A stretch of DNA of 51,851 nt from JAAZNO01 sp012798275 (lineage in GTDB: Bacteria; Chloroflexota; Anaerolineae; B4-G1; SLSP01), in the NCBI GenBank assembly GCA_035347995.1, contig DAOPQD010000014.1:1-51851 (forward strand), read 5' to 3'. Of this stretch, positions 8,147 through 16,770 are shown piece by piece. Numbering within the stretch: position 1 is the stretch's first letter; each line of letters begins with the position of its first letter. A program made the translations under genes and the position numbers. The notes under the pieces were generated by a model. That model was not told where the DNA came from. It did no database searches and was given only the letters and a program-made list of their open reading frames with translations.

Positions 8147-9631
8147 TCAAGGCGTCGCCGCGTCTGCGGGGGCCAGGGCGCTGAAGTAACTGTGGATCGA
8201 GGCACGCAGGCCCGGCGGCAGCGGTTGCCGTGAGAGCGCGGCGGCCGCCGCTTCGGCGTAGGTGGGATAGACCTCGTAATAGGGCACCCGTGCGGCAGTT
8301 TCGGCGCCGGGGCCCGTGCTGGACGTATCGCCGTTGACGACGGCGCGCGGCAGGGTGATTTCGCTGCCGGCTCCCTGAAGGCGTGCGCTGGCGGAGGGCC
8401 CGTAAGGGGCCGCGCTGCCGCTATCCTCGCTGTGTTGGGCCGCGCCGCGGCCCGGCTGGGGAAATCCGCCCTCACCGGTGGCTGCCTGTTGGGCGGCTGC
8501 CAGCTGTTCGCGTCCATTCTGTAAGCCGGCCTGGAGCCCGGCGAGCTGCGCCTCCTCAGCGGCGCGCTCCTGCTGCTGTTGCGCCAGCTCCCCGGCGAGC
8601 GCCTGGAGGGCCGCCGTCGCTTCGCCCGCATCGCGGGCCGTCGCTGCGGCTGCGAGCGTTTCGGCGAGCTCGGGATCCACCGCCTGGGCGGCCTCCGCCA
8701 GCTGCGCCAGAGCGGCGTTGAGGGCCGCCTGTTCTTCTGAGCTGAGCGCCTCGCCTTCTGCCAGCTGCCGCGCCGCCGTCTCCGCTGCGGCGAGGTCCCC
8801 GCGTTGCAGCGCTGCGAGGAGCGCCTGGGTGCGTTCTGTCGGAGCCTCTGTTGGGGCGGCGGCGAGCGCTGTTTGCAGCTGCCGGGCGGCGTCTTCTTGA
8901 GCTTGCCGCAGCCCGGCGAGTTGCTGTTCGGCTTCCAGGAGCGCCGCCTGGCGGGCCTCAGGCGCGGCGTGGGGATCGAGGAGGACCTGGCGCGCGGTCT
9001 CCAGGCTTTGCAGGAGCCGTTCGCGCTCCGCCGACGAGAGGGCCGGGAGCTCGCGCACGGCCTCCATTTGGGCGGCGAGCTCCTCGGCCTGACGTGCAGC
9101 GGCTTGTTGTAGGGCCGCGCGTTCGGCCAGGACGCGCTCCTGGGGATTGGGGATGAAGAGCGCCGCGAGCACTGCCAGCAGCAGGGCGCCGTTGAGGATG
9201 GCGGCGGCGGGAGAGAGCCGCAGGGGGAAAGCGCGGCGCGGATCGAGACCCTGCAAGGCGCGGGCGGTCTCCGCGCGTTGGGCTTCTCGCAGCGCCGGGG
9301 AACTGGTGATGCTGCCGGCGTGAAGTTCCCAGGCCGTGCTGAGGCGTTCTGCGAGGCCCGTAGCGCGTTCCAGGCGGCGCAGCTGCTCGATGACGGGTCG
9401 CGGACGCCATCCGCCCCACAGCGCGCCTCCCAGAGGGCACAGCAGCAGCGGGCCGAGATGGGCGAGCAGCGTGGAGCGGGACCACAGCGGGGCGAGGCGG
9501 GCGGCAAGCGCCAGGAGGAGCGCGAGAGTCAGTCCTATCGCGCTGCCCCACGCCGCACCGTGAAGCGCGTCATAGCGGCGGACAGCGCGTTGTAGCGGAC
9601 GGAGGGCTGCGGCGAGCGGGAAGTCCCTCAT
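8147..9631 (-). CDS. Coiled-coil membrane protein of unknown function
   Basis: 494 aa, family not recognised. Three hydrophobic segments lie in the first third (roughly residues 25-45, 55-75 and 140-160). A long Ala/Gln/Glu-rich stretch follows (about 165-385) that should form extended alpha-helical coiled coil, then a low-complexity linker and a short C-terminal segment with several Tyr. The ATG at 9631 was chosen because GGAGG stands 6 nt before it; an upstream in-frame GTG lacks an RBS. It begins 1 nt after the stop of the ABC-2 permease gene, so the two are co-transcribed and probably work together. A strong terminator follows. Confidence 0.75.
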   Translation of the reverse strand: MRDFPLAAALRPLQRAVRRYDALHGAAWGSAIGLTLALLLALAARLAPLWSRSTLLAHLGPLLLCPLGGALWGGWRPRPVIEQLRRLERATGLAERLSTAWELHAGSITSSPALREAQRAETARALQGLDPRRAFPLRLSPAAAILNGALLLAVLAALFIPNPQERVLAERAALQQAAARQAEELAAQMEAVRELPALSSAERERLLQSLETARQVLLDPHAAPEARQAALLEAEQQLAGLRQAQEDAARQLQTALAAAPTEAPTERTQALLAALQRGDLAAAETAARQLAEGEALSSEEQAALNAALAQLAEAAQAVDPELAETLAAAATARDAGEATAALQALAGELAQQQQERAAEEAQLAGLQAGLQNGREQLAAAQQAATGEGGFPQPGRGAAQHSEDSGSAAPYGPSASARLQGAGSEITLPRAVVNGDTSSTGPGAETAARVPYYEVYPTYAEAAAAALSRQPLPPGLRASIHSYFSALAPADAATP

Positions 9632-9632
9632 C

Positions 9633-10556
9633 TCAGACCTCCGGCCGGGCGACACGCCGGGCGGTCTGCCAGAGGAGGAAGGCGGTCGCTGGCAGCGCCA
9701 GCAGCGTGTGGGTGAGCCAGGGAGCTGGCAGGAGCACCGTGGGCGAAGTCACGGAGGGGCCGCCGATGGAAACGGGAAATTCCAGAAGGAACCACGCTCC
9801 CTGCTCGGCGCAGAGCGACACGCTGGCGATGGCGGCAGAGAGCGGATGCAGGCCGACCAGCAACACCCAGCCGTGCTGCAGCAGCGCCTTTTGCCACAAA
9901 GAAGCGGCAGCGGGGAGCAGAAGAGGAAAGACGTCTTCCACAGAAAGAAAGAGAGCGCCCCCGCCAACGAAGGCAATCACCCCCAGGATGATCCCATAGA
10001 AGATGAGCACTGCGATCCAGGTCTTGCGGACGCGGGCAGAGATGGCTAATGCCAGGGCGGTGTTCATCATCAGGACCACGAAAAGGAACAGCTGCGTCAG
10101 GAGCAGCTCGGTGACGGTGACGCCGCCAAGCCAGAATCCCAGCAGTTGCATGGGAAGCGGGGCGAGCAGCAAGAACAAGCCGTTGAGGAGTGCCATCTTC
10201 CATTTGCCGAGGACGATGGCCTGAGAGGTGAGGGTTGTCGTGCGGAGCAGATCGAAGGTGCGATGCTCATTCTCGCCGACAAGTTCGCCAATCGCGGCGA
10301 TGGGGGCGAGCAAGCCGCCGGCCAACAACAGGAGCAGGCTGGAGAACCAGTAGAGCTGTCGAGCGCTGTTGAGGATCGCCGCAAGTGAAATGCGCGCATC
10401 GTCGCCGCCGAAAGTCCCGCTCCCGATGAGGTAGAGCACTCCCCATATCAGCAACCCTTGCAACAAGACATAGCCACTCAGCAGCCAGAAAAAGCGGCTG
10501 CGGTGTGCTCCGCCGTAGAGCTGGCGGACAAATACGGGATTCGCCTGCACTTTCAT
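9633..10556 (-). CDS. ABC-2 type transporter permease subunit
   Basis: 307 aa with about six membrane segments. The cytoplasmic loop ENEHRTFDLLRTTTL, after the second segment, is typical of ABC-2 exporters, where it contacts the ATPase. The ATG at 10556 starts at a plausible N-terminus (MKVQANPVFVRQ); an extension upstream would be unusual. No ABC ATPase gene is adjacent, so the partner must be encoded elsewhere. The gene is divergent from the lipoprotein at 10685 and followed immediately by the coiled-coil membrane protein. The exported substrate is unknown. Confidence 0.8.
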   Translation of the reverse strand: MKVQANPVFVRQLYGGAHRSRFFWLLSGYVLLQGLLIWGVLYLIGSGTFGGDDARISLAAILNSARQLYWFSSLLLLLAGGLLAPIAAIGELVGENEHRTFDLLRTTTLTSQAIVLGKWKMALLNGLFLLLAPLPMQLLGFWLGGVTVTELLLTQLFLFVVLMMNTALALAISARVRKTWIAVLIFYGIILGVIAFVGGGALFLSVEDVFPLLLPAAASLWQKALLQHGWVLLVGLHPLSAAIASVSLCAEQGAWFLLEFPVSIGGPSVTSPTVLLPAPWLTHTLLALPATAFLLWQTARRVARPEV

Positions 10557-10684
10557 CCTGCTGCCCTCTTCAATCGGTATTATACTTGGGGCAAGGGATG
10601 GGGCAAGCGTCCGCCGCAGGGCAGCAAGGAACCTTCTTGCTGGAGAAAACGTTTGAGTTACGTAACCCAAAGGGGAGGTGTGGG

Positions 10685-11635
10685 ATGAAAGTATTGCGAT
10701 GGTTAGTGCTGATGAGCGTGGCGCTCTCCGCGTGTACGGCATGGGGAACGGTGACTTCGCCATTGCCGACGACTTCACCATTGCCGACGGCGGCGTCAGA
10801 GGCGGAAGCTCCGGCGACGGCGCCGGCCCGCGAGGCCGTTCTGACGTCCGAGGCGACGCAGCTGGCAGCAGAGCGTCTCGGCGTGCCGGCGACGGACCTC
10901 ACGCTGGTGACCGCCGAGCCGGTGGAGTGGCCCGATGCGAGCCTGGGCTGTCCGCAGCCCGGCGTCATCTACGCGGCGGAGATCACGCCCGGTTGGCGTT
11001 TTACTTTCACCGCTAAGGAGGGTGAGACGGTGACATTGCACACGGATCAGGAGCTGCAAGTGGCGGTGTTGTGCGACGCGACGGGAGAGGGCGGCGCCGC
11101 TGTGACACCGACGGCGGACCGGGTGCGCGAGTCGCTGGCGGAGAAGCTGCGCGTCGCGCCGGAAACGCTCACGCTGATCTCGGCTGCTGAAGTCGAGTGG
11201 CCGGATACCAGTCTTGGCTGTCCTCAACCGGGGATGATGTACGCGCAGGTGATCACGCCCGGCTATCAGTACCGCTTCACCGATCAGAGCGGGCGGGAAT
11301 ATGACGTCCACACCGGCCGCAATCCGGCGAATTTCGTGGTGTGTGAGCAGAAACTGGCTACCCCCGCGCCGGCTGAGCTGTCGCCGACAGGTGCCGCCGC
11401 CCAACGCGCCATCGCCTGGCTGGCGGAGCGGCAGGGGATTTCGCGAAGCGAGATTTCCGTCGTCTCGACGGAAGCGGTGGAATGGCCCGACTCCTGCCTG
11501 GGGTGTGCGGAGCCGGGCGTTGCCTGCCTGACGGTGATCGTCCCCGGCTATCGCGTGATCTTGCGGGTCGGCGAGGCGCGGTACGAGGTGCGAACCAACC
11601 AGGACGGGTCGAACTGCGCGTTGTGCAAGTCCTGA
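10685..11635 (+). CDS. Lipoprotein with three WPD-LGC repeats, unknown function
   Basis: 316 aa. A signal peptide ends in a lipobox (LSAC, Cys17), then a Thr/Pro-rich linker. Three homologous repeats follow at about 51-130, 145-220 and 237-314. Each has an N-terminal helix, the motif EWPDxSLGC-x-PG or a near variant (starting at 81, 171 and 266), a TPGY/TPGW strand and a second cysteine about 40 residues after the first (Cys89/Cys130, Cys179/Cys220, Cys274/Cys311 or 314). Disulphide pairs are likely. Such repeats recur, to my knowledge, in chloroflexal and cyanobacterial secreted proteins without assigned function. The ATG at 10685 follows GGGGAGG. Confidence 0.85.
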   Translation: MKVLRWLVLMSVALSACTAWGTVTSPLPTTSPLPTAASEAEAPATAPAREAVLTSEATQLAAERLGVPATDLTLVTAEPVEWPDASLGCPQPGVIYAAEITPGWRFTFTAKEGETVTLHTDQELQVAVLCDATGEGGAAVTPTADRVRESLAEKLRVAPETLTLISAAEVEWPDTSLGCPQPGMMYAQVITPGYQYRFTDQSGREYDVHTGRNPANFVVCEQKLATPAPAELSPTGAAAQRAIAWLAERQGISRSEISVVSTEAVEWPDSCLGCAEPGVACLTVIVPGYRVILRVGEARYEVRTNQDGSNCALCKS

Positions 11636-11663
11636 GTGGCCGGCTGACGCTGTCATGGAGGAG

Positions 11664-11694
11664 ACGCGGGCGATGAAAGTCGCCCGCGTTTGCT
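11664..11694 (+). terminator. Terminator after the WPD-LGC lipoprotein
   Basis: Perfect 10-bp stem ACGCGGGCGA (11664-11673) with TCGCCCGCGT (11680-11689), 6-nt loop, followed by TTGCTT. It lies 28 nt past the stop codon. Confidence 0.75.
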
Positions 11695-11721
11695 TGCCCC
11701 TTTGACGAAGCCGGGTATACT
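11694..11721 (+). promoter_or_regulatory. Putative promoter for the glycoside hydrolase gene
   Basis: -35-like TTGCCC (11694-11699), 16-nt spacer, -10-like TATACT (11716-11721). It would give a 5' leader of roughly 70 nt before the ATG at 11801. Confidence 0.45.
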
Positions 11722-11800
11722 CAGCCCTGATATGCTGTGGTGTGCCATCCTTGCGCATGTCATGACGCAGCATCTCAAAAGCACGCAGGGAGGCAAGTGT

Positions 11801-13195
11801 ATGAAGAGTCCCTTCTGGCAAAACTTACAGGAGACGCTGCGCGGGTTACATGGACGCTCGTTGGTGATGGTGGGGATCATCTGGGTGGTCTTGCTGGGAT
11901 TGGGGGCGCTCTGCGCGGTGAGTGGGACGTCACTGTTCACGCCGACGGAGAGCGCTAAAGTTGCGCCGGTCACGTCAACGGCCGTCGCGCCGCAGGCCGG
12001 CATTCAGCCTACGGCCTCGCTGCCGGGTGTGGGCGAGATCGTCTTGCCGACGCCTACCCCCATGGCGACGGCTGTCGGTACGGCAACTCTGCCGCCGCTC
12101 CCGTGGGGACAGTTCGGTTATGGCGTCGCCGCTCAGGGCGTGATCCCCGTGGTTGGCGATTACAGCTATACCATGCGTCAGATCAAGGAGCAGCTGGGCT
12201 TCGATTGGATGAAGCAGCAGCTGCGGTGGACCGATGTGCATCCCGACAAAACATCTCCGCCTGATTGGAGCCTTTACGACCCGGTCGTCGAATCGGCCAA
12301 CGCGATGGGGCTGAAGGTGATGCTCAGCGTCGTCGCGGCGCCGGAGTGGACCCGTTCTTACATTGACGCCGATCCGCTCGGCGCGCCGCCGGACGACCTG
12401 TCGCTGTATGCGGCGTTTTTGGGCGAGGTGGTAGACCGCTACAAGGGGCGCATTCACGCCATCGAGGTGTGGAACGAGCAAAACCTCAACCGTGAATGGG
12501 ACACCGCTGAAGGCCTCAATCCGGAGCGGTACGTGGAGATGTTGCGCCTGGCGTATCAGGCCATCAAGAGCCGGGATCCCAACATCATCGTCATCAGCGG
12601 CGCGCTTTCCCCGACGGGCGTGACTGCGACGGACTCCGCCAACCCCAATCGGTGGTTGTACATGGACGACTACCTGTATCTGGAGCGGATGATTGCCGCG
12701 GGCTTCCTCGATTACGCCGATTGTGTCGGCGCGCATCACAACGGCATCAACATGCCGCCCAACGTCACCTGGAACGAGGGGTATAACGATCCCACCGCCC
12801 ATTTCCGGGGGCCCTTCGACAATCCCCATCACTCCTGGTCGTTCAAGAGCACCCTTTGGGATTATTACACGATGGTGCAGCGCGCGGGCTACAACAAGCC
12901 GGTGTGCCTCACGGAGTTTGGCTGGGCGACGGCGGAAGGGTGGACGGAAGCGCCGGTGGGCTTCGAATTTGCCTGGGACAACACTCTGGCGGAACAGGCG
13001 CAATGGGATGTGGAAGCCTTTCAACTGATGCGGCAATGGGGCTTTGTCCACCTGGCTTTCCTCTGGAACCTCGATTACGCGCAGAAAGGCGGCCTGGGGC
13101 CGACCGATCCCAACGCTCCCTACAGTGTGTTGAACTTCGATGGCTCGCCGCGCCCGGCTTACGAGGCGCTCCGAGCCATGCCCAAGATCCATTAA
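11801..13195 (+). CDS. Membrane-anchored clan GH-A glycoside hydrolase
   Basis: 464 aa. A single N-terminal membrane segment (about 20-42) is followed by a Thr/Pro/Ala-rich linker to about residue 100 and then a (beta/alpha)8 catalytic domain facing outward. The acid/base is Glu226 in IEVWNEQN and the nucleophile is Glu372 in VCLTEFGW, the paired glutamates of clan GH-A (families 5, 39 and relatives). The closest resemblance is to GH39-like or putative cellulase domains; the polysaccharide target cannot be inferred. The ATG at 11801 has AGGGAGG upstream; an in-frame start at 11690 lacks support. Confidence 0.82.
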   Translation: MKSPFWQNLQETLRGLHGRSLVMVGIIWVVLLGLGALCAVSGTSLFTPTESAKVAPVTSTAVAPQAGIQPTASLPGVGEIVLPTPTPMATAVGTATLPPLPWGQFGYGVAAQGVIPVVGDYSYTMRQIKEQLGFDWMKQQLRWTDVHPDKTSPPDWSLYDPVVESANAMGLKVMLSVVAAPEWTRSYIDADPLGAPPDDLSLYAAFLGEVVDRYKGRIHAIEVWNEQNLNREWDTAEGLNPERYVEMLRLAYQAIKSRDPNIIVISGALSPTGVTATDSANPNRWLYMDDYLYLERMIAAGFLDYADCVGAHHNGINMPPNVTWNEGYNDPTAHFRGPFDNPHHSWSFKSTLWDYYTMVQRAGYNKPVCLTEFGWATAEGWTEAPVGFEFAWDNTLAEQAQWDVEAFQLMRQWGFVHLAFLWNLDYAQKGGLGPTDPNAPYSVLNFDGSPRPAYEALRAMPKIH

Positions 13196-13232
13196 AATGA
13201 GTCTGCCATCAATCCAGGGAGGGAGGTAGGTC

Positions 13233-14651
13233 ATGTTCCAAACGTTCGAGGAGGCTTTGGCGTTCATCCAGGAGCGTTCCATCATGCAGGTGGACCTCAA
13301 GTTTTCGGATCTGTGGGGACGCTGGCATCATGTCACCGTGCCTGTCGGCTGTTTCAACGCCCGGCTGATGGAAAACGGCGTGGGCTTTGATGGCTCCAGT
13401 GTGGGATTTAAGAGCGTCAGCGCCGGCGATATGGTCATGGTGCCGGATCTGGCGACGGGATTTCAGGATCCGTTCTGGGAAATTCCCACCCTGAGTTTCA
13501 TCTGCGTCACGCTCGAGGCGGACACCCGGCAAATCTTCCCCTACGATCCGCGCAACATCGCCATCCGCGCCGAGGACTACTTGAAACAGACGGGCATCGC
13601 CGATTGCAGCATTTGGGGGCCGGAATTCGAGTTCTACATCTTCGACGGCGTCTCCTATCAGAACACCATGAACACCGCTTCGTATCGGGTGGAATCGGCT
13701 GAGGCGGATTGGAAGAGCTACGAATTAGGCAGCGGCTATGGGATTCCGCTCCACGGCGGCTACCACGCGATCCCGCCCCTGGATCGGCTGTACAATCTGC
13801 GCTCCCGCATCAGCATGCACCTGGAGGCGATGGGCGTCGCGGTGAAGTATCATCATCATGAGGTCGGCGGCCCCGGTCAGTGTGAGGTCGAGACCTCCCT
13901 GCTGCCGTTGCTCAAGGCGGCGGACGCCAGCCTGCTCATCAAATACATCACGCGGATGACCGCTTTCGAGGCTGGGATGACCGCGACCTTCATGCCCAAG
14001 CCGCTGTACGGCGAAGCCGGCTCGGGAATGCATTTCCATCAGCACATCTGGAAGCAGGGGGTGAATCTTTTCTACGACCCGGCGGGATATGGTTGTATCA
14101 GCCAACTGGCGCGGCAGTACATGGCGGGGCTGCTGCACCATGGCGGGGCGGTGATGGCCTTCACTAATCCCAGCACCAACTCCTATCGCCGCCTGATCCC
14201 CGGCTACGAAGCGCCCATCAGCGCGATTTTCTCCCTGGCGAACCGCAGCGCCGCCATCCGCATCCCCAAGTACGCCAATCGCCCGGATTCGGCCCGCTTC
14301 GAGTTCCGTCCTCCCGACGCGACCGCCAATCCGTACCTGGCGATGGCCGCGCAACTGCTGGCGGGCATAGATGGCATCCTCAAGGGGATGGATCCCACAG
14401 CGATGGGCCTGGGGCCGGTGGACGAGAATATTTTCTCCTGGTCTGAGGCCGAGCGCGCCCGCATCAAGTCGTTGCCCACGTCGTTGGAACAGGCGATGGA
14501 CGCCCTGGAGGCCGATCACGACTTCTTGCTGGCGGGGGGCGTCTTCAATGAGGACTTGATCCAACGGTGGATCGCGCAGAAGCGCCTTGAGGAACGCGAG
14601 GTGCGGAATCGCCCGCACCCGTACGAGATCGAGCTGTATTATGATCTGTAG
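13233..14651 (+). CDS. glnA: Glutamine synthetase, type I, second paralogue
   Basis: 472 aa, longer and clearly different from the enzyme at 6231-7562. It has the latch VGFDGSSVGF, GPEFEFYIF, the KYHHHEVGGPGQCE block, GSGMHFHQH, NSYRRL and the RFEFRPPDATANPYL stretch. It resembles the GSI-beta type of Proteobacteria and Actinobacteria. Where those enzymes have NLYDLPPEE with the adenylylated Tyr, this one has NIFSWSEAE. The modifiable Tyr is Phe, so GlnE-type control is unlikely here. The start has GGGAGG upstream. Its job beside the first GS is unknown; a divergent glutamyl ligase remains possible, but the active-site blocks look intact. Confidence 0.9.
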   Translation: MFQTFEEALAFIQERSIMQVDLKFSDLWGRWHHVTVPVGCFNARLMENGVGFDGSSVGFKSVSAGDMVMVPDLATGFQDPFWEIPTLSFICVTLEADTRQIFPYDPRNIAIRAEDYLKQTGIADCSIWGPEFEFYIFDGVSYQNTMNTASYRVESAEADWKSYELGSGYGIPLHGGYHAIPPLDRLYNLRSRISMHLEAMGVAVKYHHHEVGGPGQCEVETSLLPLLKAADASLLIKYITRMTAFEAGMTATFMPKPLYGEAGSGMHFHQHIWKQGVNLFYDPAGYGCISQLARQYMAGLLHHGGAVMAFTNPSTNSYRRLIPGYEAPISAIFSLANRSAAIRIPKYANRPDSARFEFRPPDATANPYLAMAAQLLAGIDGILKGMDPTAMGLGPVDENIFSWSEAERARIKSLPTSLEQAMDALEADHDFLLAGGVFNEDLIQRWIAQKRLEEREVRNRPHPYEIELYYDL

Positions 14652-14652
14652 G

Positions 14653-14711
14653 CGAATGTGGGCGCGTGATAACGGGTGAAGGTGCGAAGGTGGACACCTG
14701 GGCACGAGTGG
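14653..14711 (+). repeat. Leader repeat family C, site 2
   Basis: Words such as GGTGCGAAGGTGGACACCTGGGCAC, broken by small changes, upstream of the phosphohexomutase gene and directly followed by a family B leader. Confidence 0.55.
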
Positions 14712-14713
14712 TA

Positions 14714-14768
14714 GAGGCTGCGACGGCTTTCTTCTCACGGCTCACTGAGCTCTATTTTTCGAGGAGGG
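14714..14768 (+). repeat. Leader repeat family B, site 2
   Basis: Reads GGCTGCGACGGC, then CTTCTCACGGCTCAC, then TATTTTTC and the RBS GAGGAGGG just before the ATG at 14772. The same module precedes glnA, nuoBCD and trmI in the same orientation to the gene. Confidence 0.65.
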
Positions 14769-14771
14769 TCT

Positions 14772-16199
14772 ATGACAATTCGTTTTGGCACCGATGGCTG
14801 GCGTGCGGTAATCAGCGATACATTTACTTTTGAGAATGTCCGCCTGGTCTCTCAAGCGATTGCCGATTATGTGCGGCAAGGCAGCGACCGCGAGCGCCCG
14901 GAAGTGGTGGTGGGCTTCGACACGCGCTTCCTTTCGGATCGCTATGCGCGGGAAGTGGCGCGGGTGATGGCCGGCAATGGGATTGTGGCGCATCTGACCC
15001 GCGCCGATGCCCCGACGCCGGCGGTCTCCTACGCCGTGGTCGAGAAGAAGGCAGAAGCCGGGGTGATGGTCACCGCCAGCCACAATCCGCCGCGTTACAA
15101 TGGCATCAAGCTCAAGGCAGCCTTCGGTGGCTCGGCGCTGCCCGAACAGGCGCGGCAGGTGGAACTGCAGTTGGAACGCGGGCAGGCGGAAGCGCGCGGC
15201 CCTAACCTCATGGACTTCGAGCAAGCGCTCAAGCTGGGGTTGGTGCGGCCCTTCGATCCCGCCTGGGCCTACTATCAGCACCTTTCGACGCTGCTCAACC
15301 TGGATTTGATCTCGAAGGCCGAGCTGCGGGTCGTCGCCGATGCGATGTACGGCTCAGGGCGGGGGGCTTTCCGCGATTTGCTCAGCCGCACCCGCTGTCA
15401 TGTGACGGAAATTCGAGGCGAGATGAACCCTGGCTTTGGCGGCATTCACCCCGAACCGCTGGCGCACTATCTCCAGGCGCTCAGCGCGGCGATTCAGGCG
15501 CAACACGCCGATGTGGGCCTGGCGACCGACGGCGACGCCGATCGCATCGGGGCCATGGACGCGCGCGGCGAGTTTGTGGATCCGCATCACATCTTTGCGC
15601 TGTCGTTGCGCTATCTGGTCGAAGTGCGCGGCTGGACCGGCGCCGTGGTGAAGTCCGTCTCGACGACGCACATGGTCAACCGCCTGGCCGAGCGCTATCA
15701 GCTGCCGCTGTATGAGACGCCGGTGGGCTTCAACTACATCGCCGATTACATGCTCAACGACCATGTCCTCATTGGCGGCGAGGAATCGGGCGGGCTCTCC
15801 ATTCAGGGGCACATTCCCGAAGGCGATGGGGTGTTGATGGGCATGTTGCTGTTGGAGATGATGGCGCACGCGCAGTGTCCGCTGCACGAGATGATCGCTG
15901 AGATTCAGCGCCTGGTCGGTCCGACCTGCTACGCGCGCCGGGACATTCCCCTTTCCCGCCCGGTGCCCAAGCGCGAGATGGTGACCCGTCTGACCGAAGG
16001 CGCGCCGGCGGAGCTGGCGGGGCAATCCGTGGTCGAGGTGCGTACCCTCGACGGCGTGAAATATGTCCTGGCGGACGACGCCTGGCTGCTGATTCGGCCT
16101 TCGGGCACGGAGCCGGTGCTGCGGGTGTATGCCGAGGGACGCACGCCCGGCGAGGTGACGGAGCTGCTGAGCTTCGGCGAGCACGTGGCGGCGGCGTAG
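14772..16199 (+). CDS. Phosphoglucomutase/phosphomannomutase family protein
   Basis: 475 aa alpha-D-phosphohexomutase, which interconverts hexose 1- and 6-phosphates. It opens with the family start RFGTDGWRAVI. The catalytic phosphoserine is Ser103 in TASHNPP, the metal-binding loop is DGDADR, the sugar-specificity loop is GGEESGG, and the phosphate-binding loop is RPSGTEP near the C-terminus. Glucose versus mannose or glucosamine specificity cannot be decided. The start follows the RBS GAGGAGGG at 9-nt distance. It stands between the second glnA and a tRNA gene on the same strand. Confidence 0.92.
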   Translation: MTIRFGTDGWRAVISDTFTFENVRLVSQAIADYVRQGSDRERPEVVVGFDTRFLSDRYAREVARVMAGNGIVAHLTRADAPTPAVSYAVVEKKAEAGVMVTASHNPPRYNGIKLKAAFGGSALPEQARQVELQLERGQAEARGPNLMDFEQALKLGLVRPFDPAWAYYQHLSTLLNLDLISKAELRVVADAMYGSGRGAFRDLLSRTRCHVTEIRGEMNPGFGGIHPEPLAHYLQALSAAIQAQHADVGLATDGDADRIGAMDARGEFVDPHHIFALSLRYLVEVRGWTGAVVKSVSTTHMVNRLAERYQLPLYETPVGFNYIADYMLNDHVLIGGEESGGLSIQGHIPEGDGVLMGMLLLEMMAHAQCPLHEMIAEIQRLVGPTCYARRDIPLSRPVPKREMVTRLTEGAPAELAGQSVVEVRTLDGVKYVLADDAWLLIRPSGTEPVLRVYAEGRTPGEVTELLSFGEHVAAA

Positions 16200-16204
16200 G
16201 GCGC

Positions 16205-16232
16205 TTGTCGGCGGAAGGGATGGGCCTATAAT
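16205..16232 (+). promoter_or_regulatory. Promoter of tRNA-Leu
   Basis: -35-like TTGTCG (16205-16210), 16-nt spacer, consensus -10 TATAAT (16227-16232). It ends 9 nt before the mature tRNA 5' end. Confidence 0.7.
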
Positions 16233-16241
16233 GGTGGTGCC

Positions 16242-16323
16242 GGGGAAGTGTCGGAATGGGCAGACGAGCATGACTTAGGATCATGTGCCGTAAGGCGTGC
16301 GGGTTCAAGTCCCGCCTTCCCCA
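16242..16323 (+). tRNA. tRNA-Leu (anticodon UAG)
   Basis: Full cloverleaf of the long variable-arm class. The acceptor GGGGAAG pairs with CTTCCCC (16316-16322), discriminator A at 16323. The anticodon stem CATGA/TCATG encloses the loop CTTAGGA, giving anticodon TAG. The variable arm is about TGCCGTAAGGCGT. The T arm is GCGGG-TTCAAGT-CCCGC. CCA is not encoded. It decodes CUN leucine codons, mainly CUA. Confidence 0.95.
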
Positions 16324-16335
16324 ACGTTGACACAG

Positions 16336-16400
16336 ACGGTAGACGGCAGACTGAGAAGAGGACAGCTCCCCCTGTTTTCTGACCGTCGCCTACCGTTTTT
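16336..16400 (+). terminator. Probable terminator after tRNA-Leu
   Basis: ACGGTAG (16336-16342) pairs with CTACCGT (16390-16396), extended by weaker pairing, and a run of five T ends at 16400. The loop is long, so the call is moderate. Confidence 0.45.
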
Positions 16401-16421
16401 GCTCGAGGGATGCTTTCGAAG

Positions 16422-16770
16422 GAGACGCCATGTGTTGGCGCACATCATTCAAATATGGAAATGTGCGGTCATAGTTCAGCCTGGCGCCAGGTAGCTCGAC
16501 GGCGATAGATGAACCTTTGTGAGCTGTAGCTTTTGCCCCACCCCCAGCCCCCTCCCCAACGGCGCATGCGCCGCTGGGGAGGGGGAGAAAAAAATCAGGG
16601 GGTTGTGCAGGCGGGCGTAGCCCGCCTGCACAACCCCACAAAAAAAGTTCCCCTTCCCCCAGCGCCTTGCGCTGCGGGAAGGGGCCAGGGGATAGGTTGC
16701 AAAAATTGACTCTCAATCTTCAGCAGCCGCCATGAAATCTTGCTTTTTTAGTCAATGGCTGAACAGTTAC
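16422..16770 (-). repeat. Dispersed palindromic intergenic element, copy 3
   Basis: Inverted relative to copies 1 and 2. AGTTCAGCC at 16473-16481 and GGCTGAACAGTTAC at 16757-16770 are the terminal repeats. The three palindromes lie in reverse order (about 16553-16583, 16611-16637 and 16650-16685). A tail from 16422 matches the tail of copy 2. The 568-bp space 16324-16891 holds only this element, the tRNA terminator and a family B leader. Confidence 0.7.
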
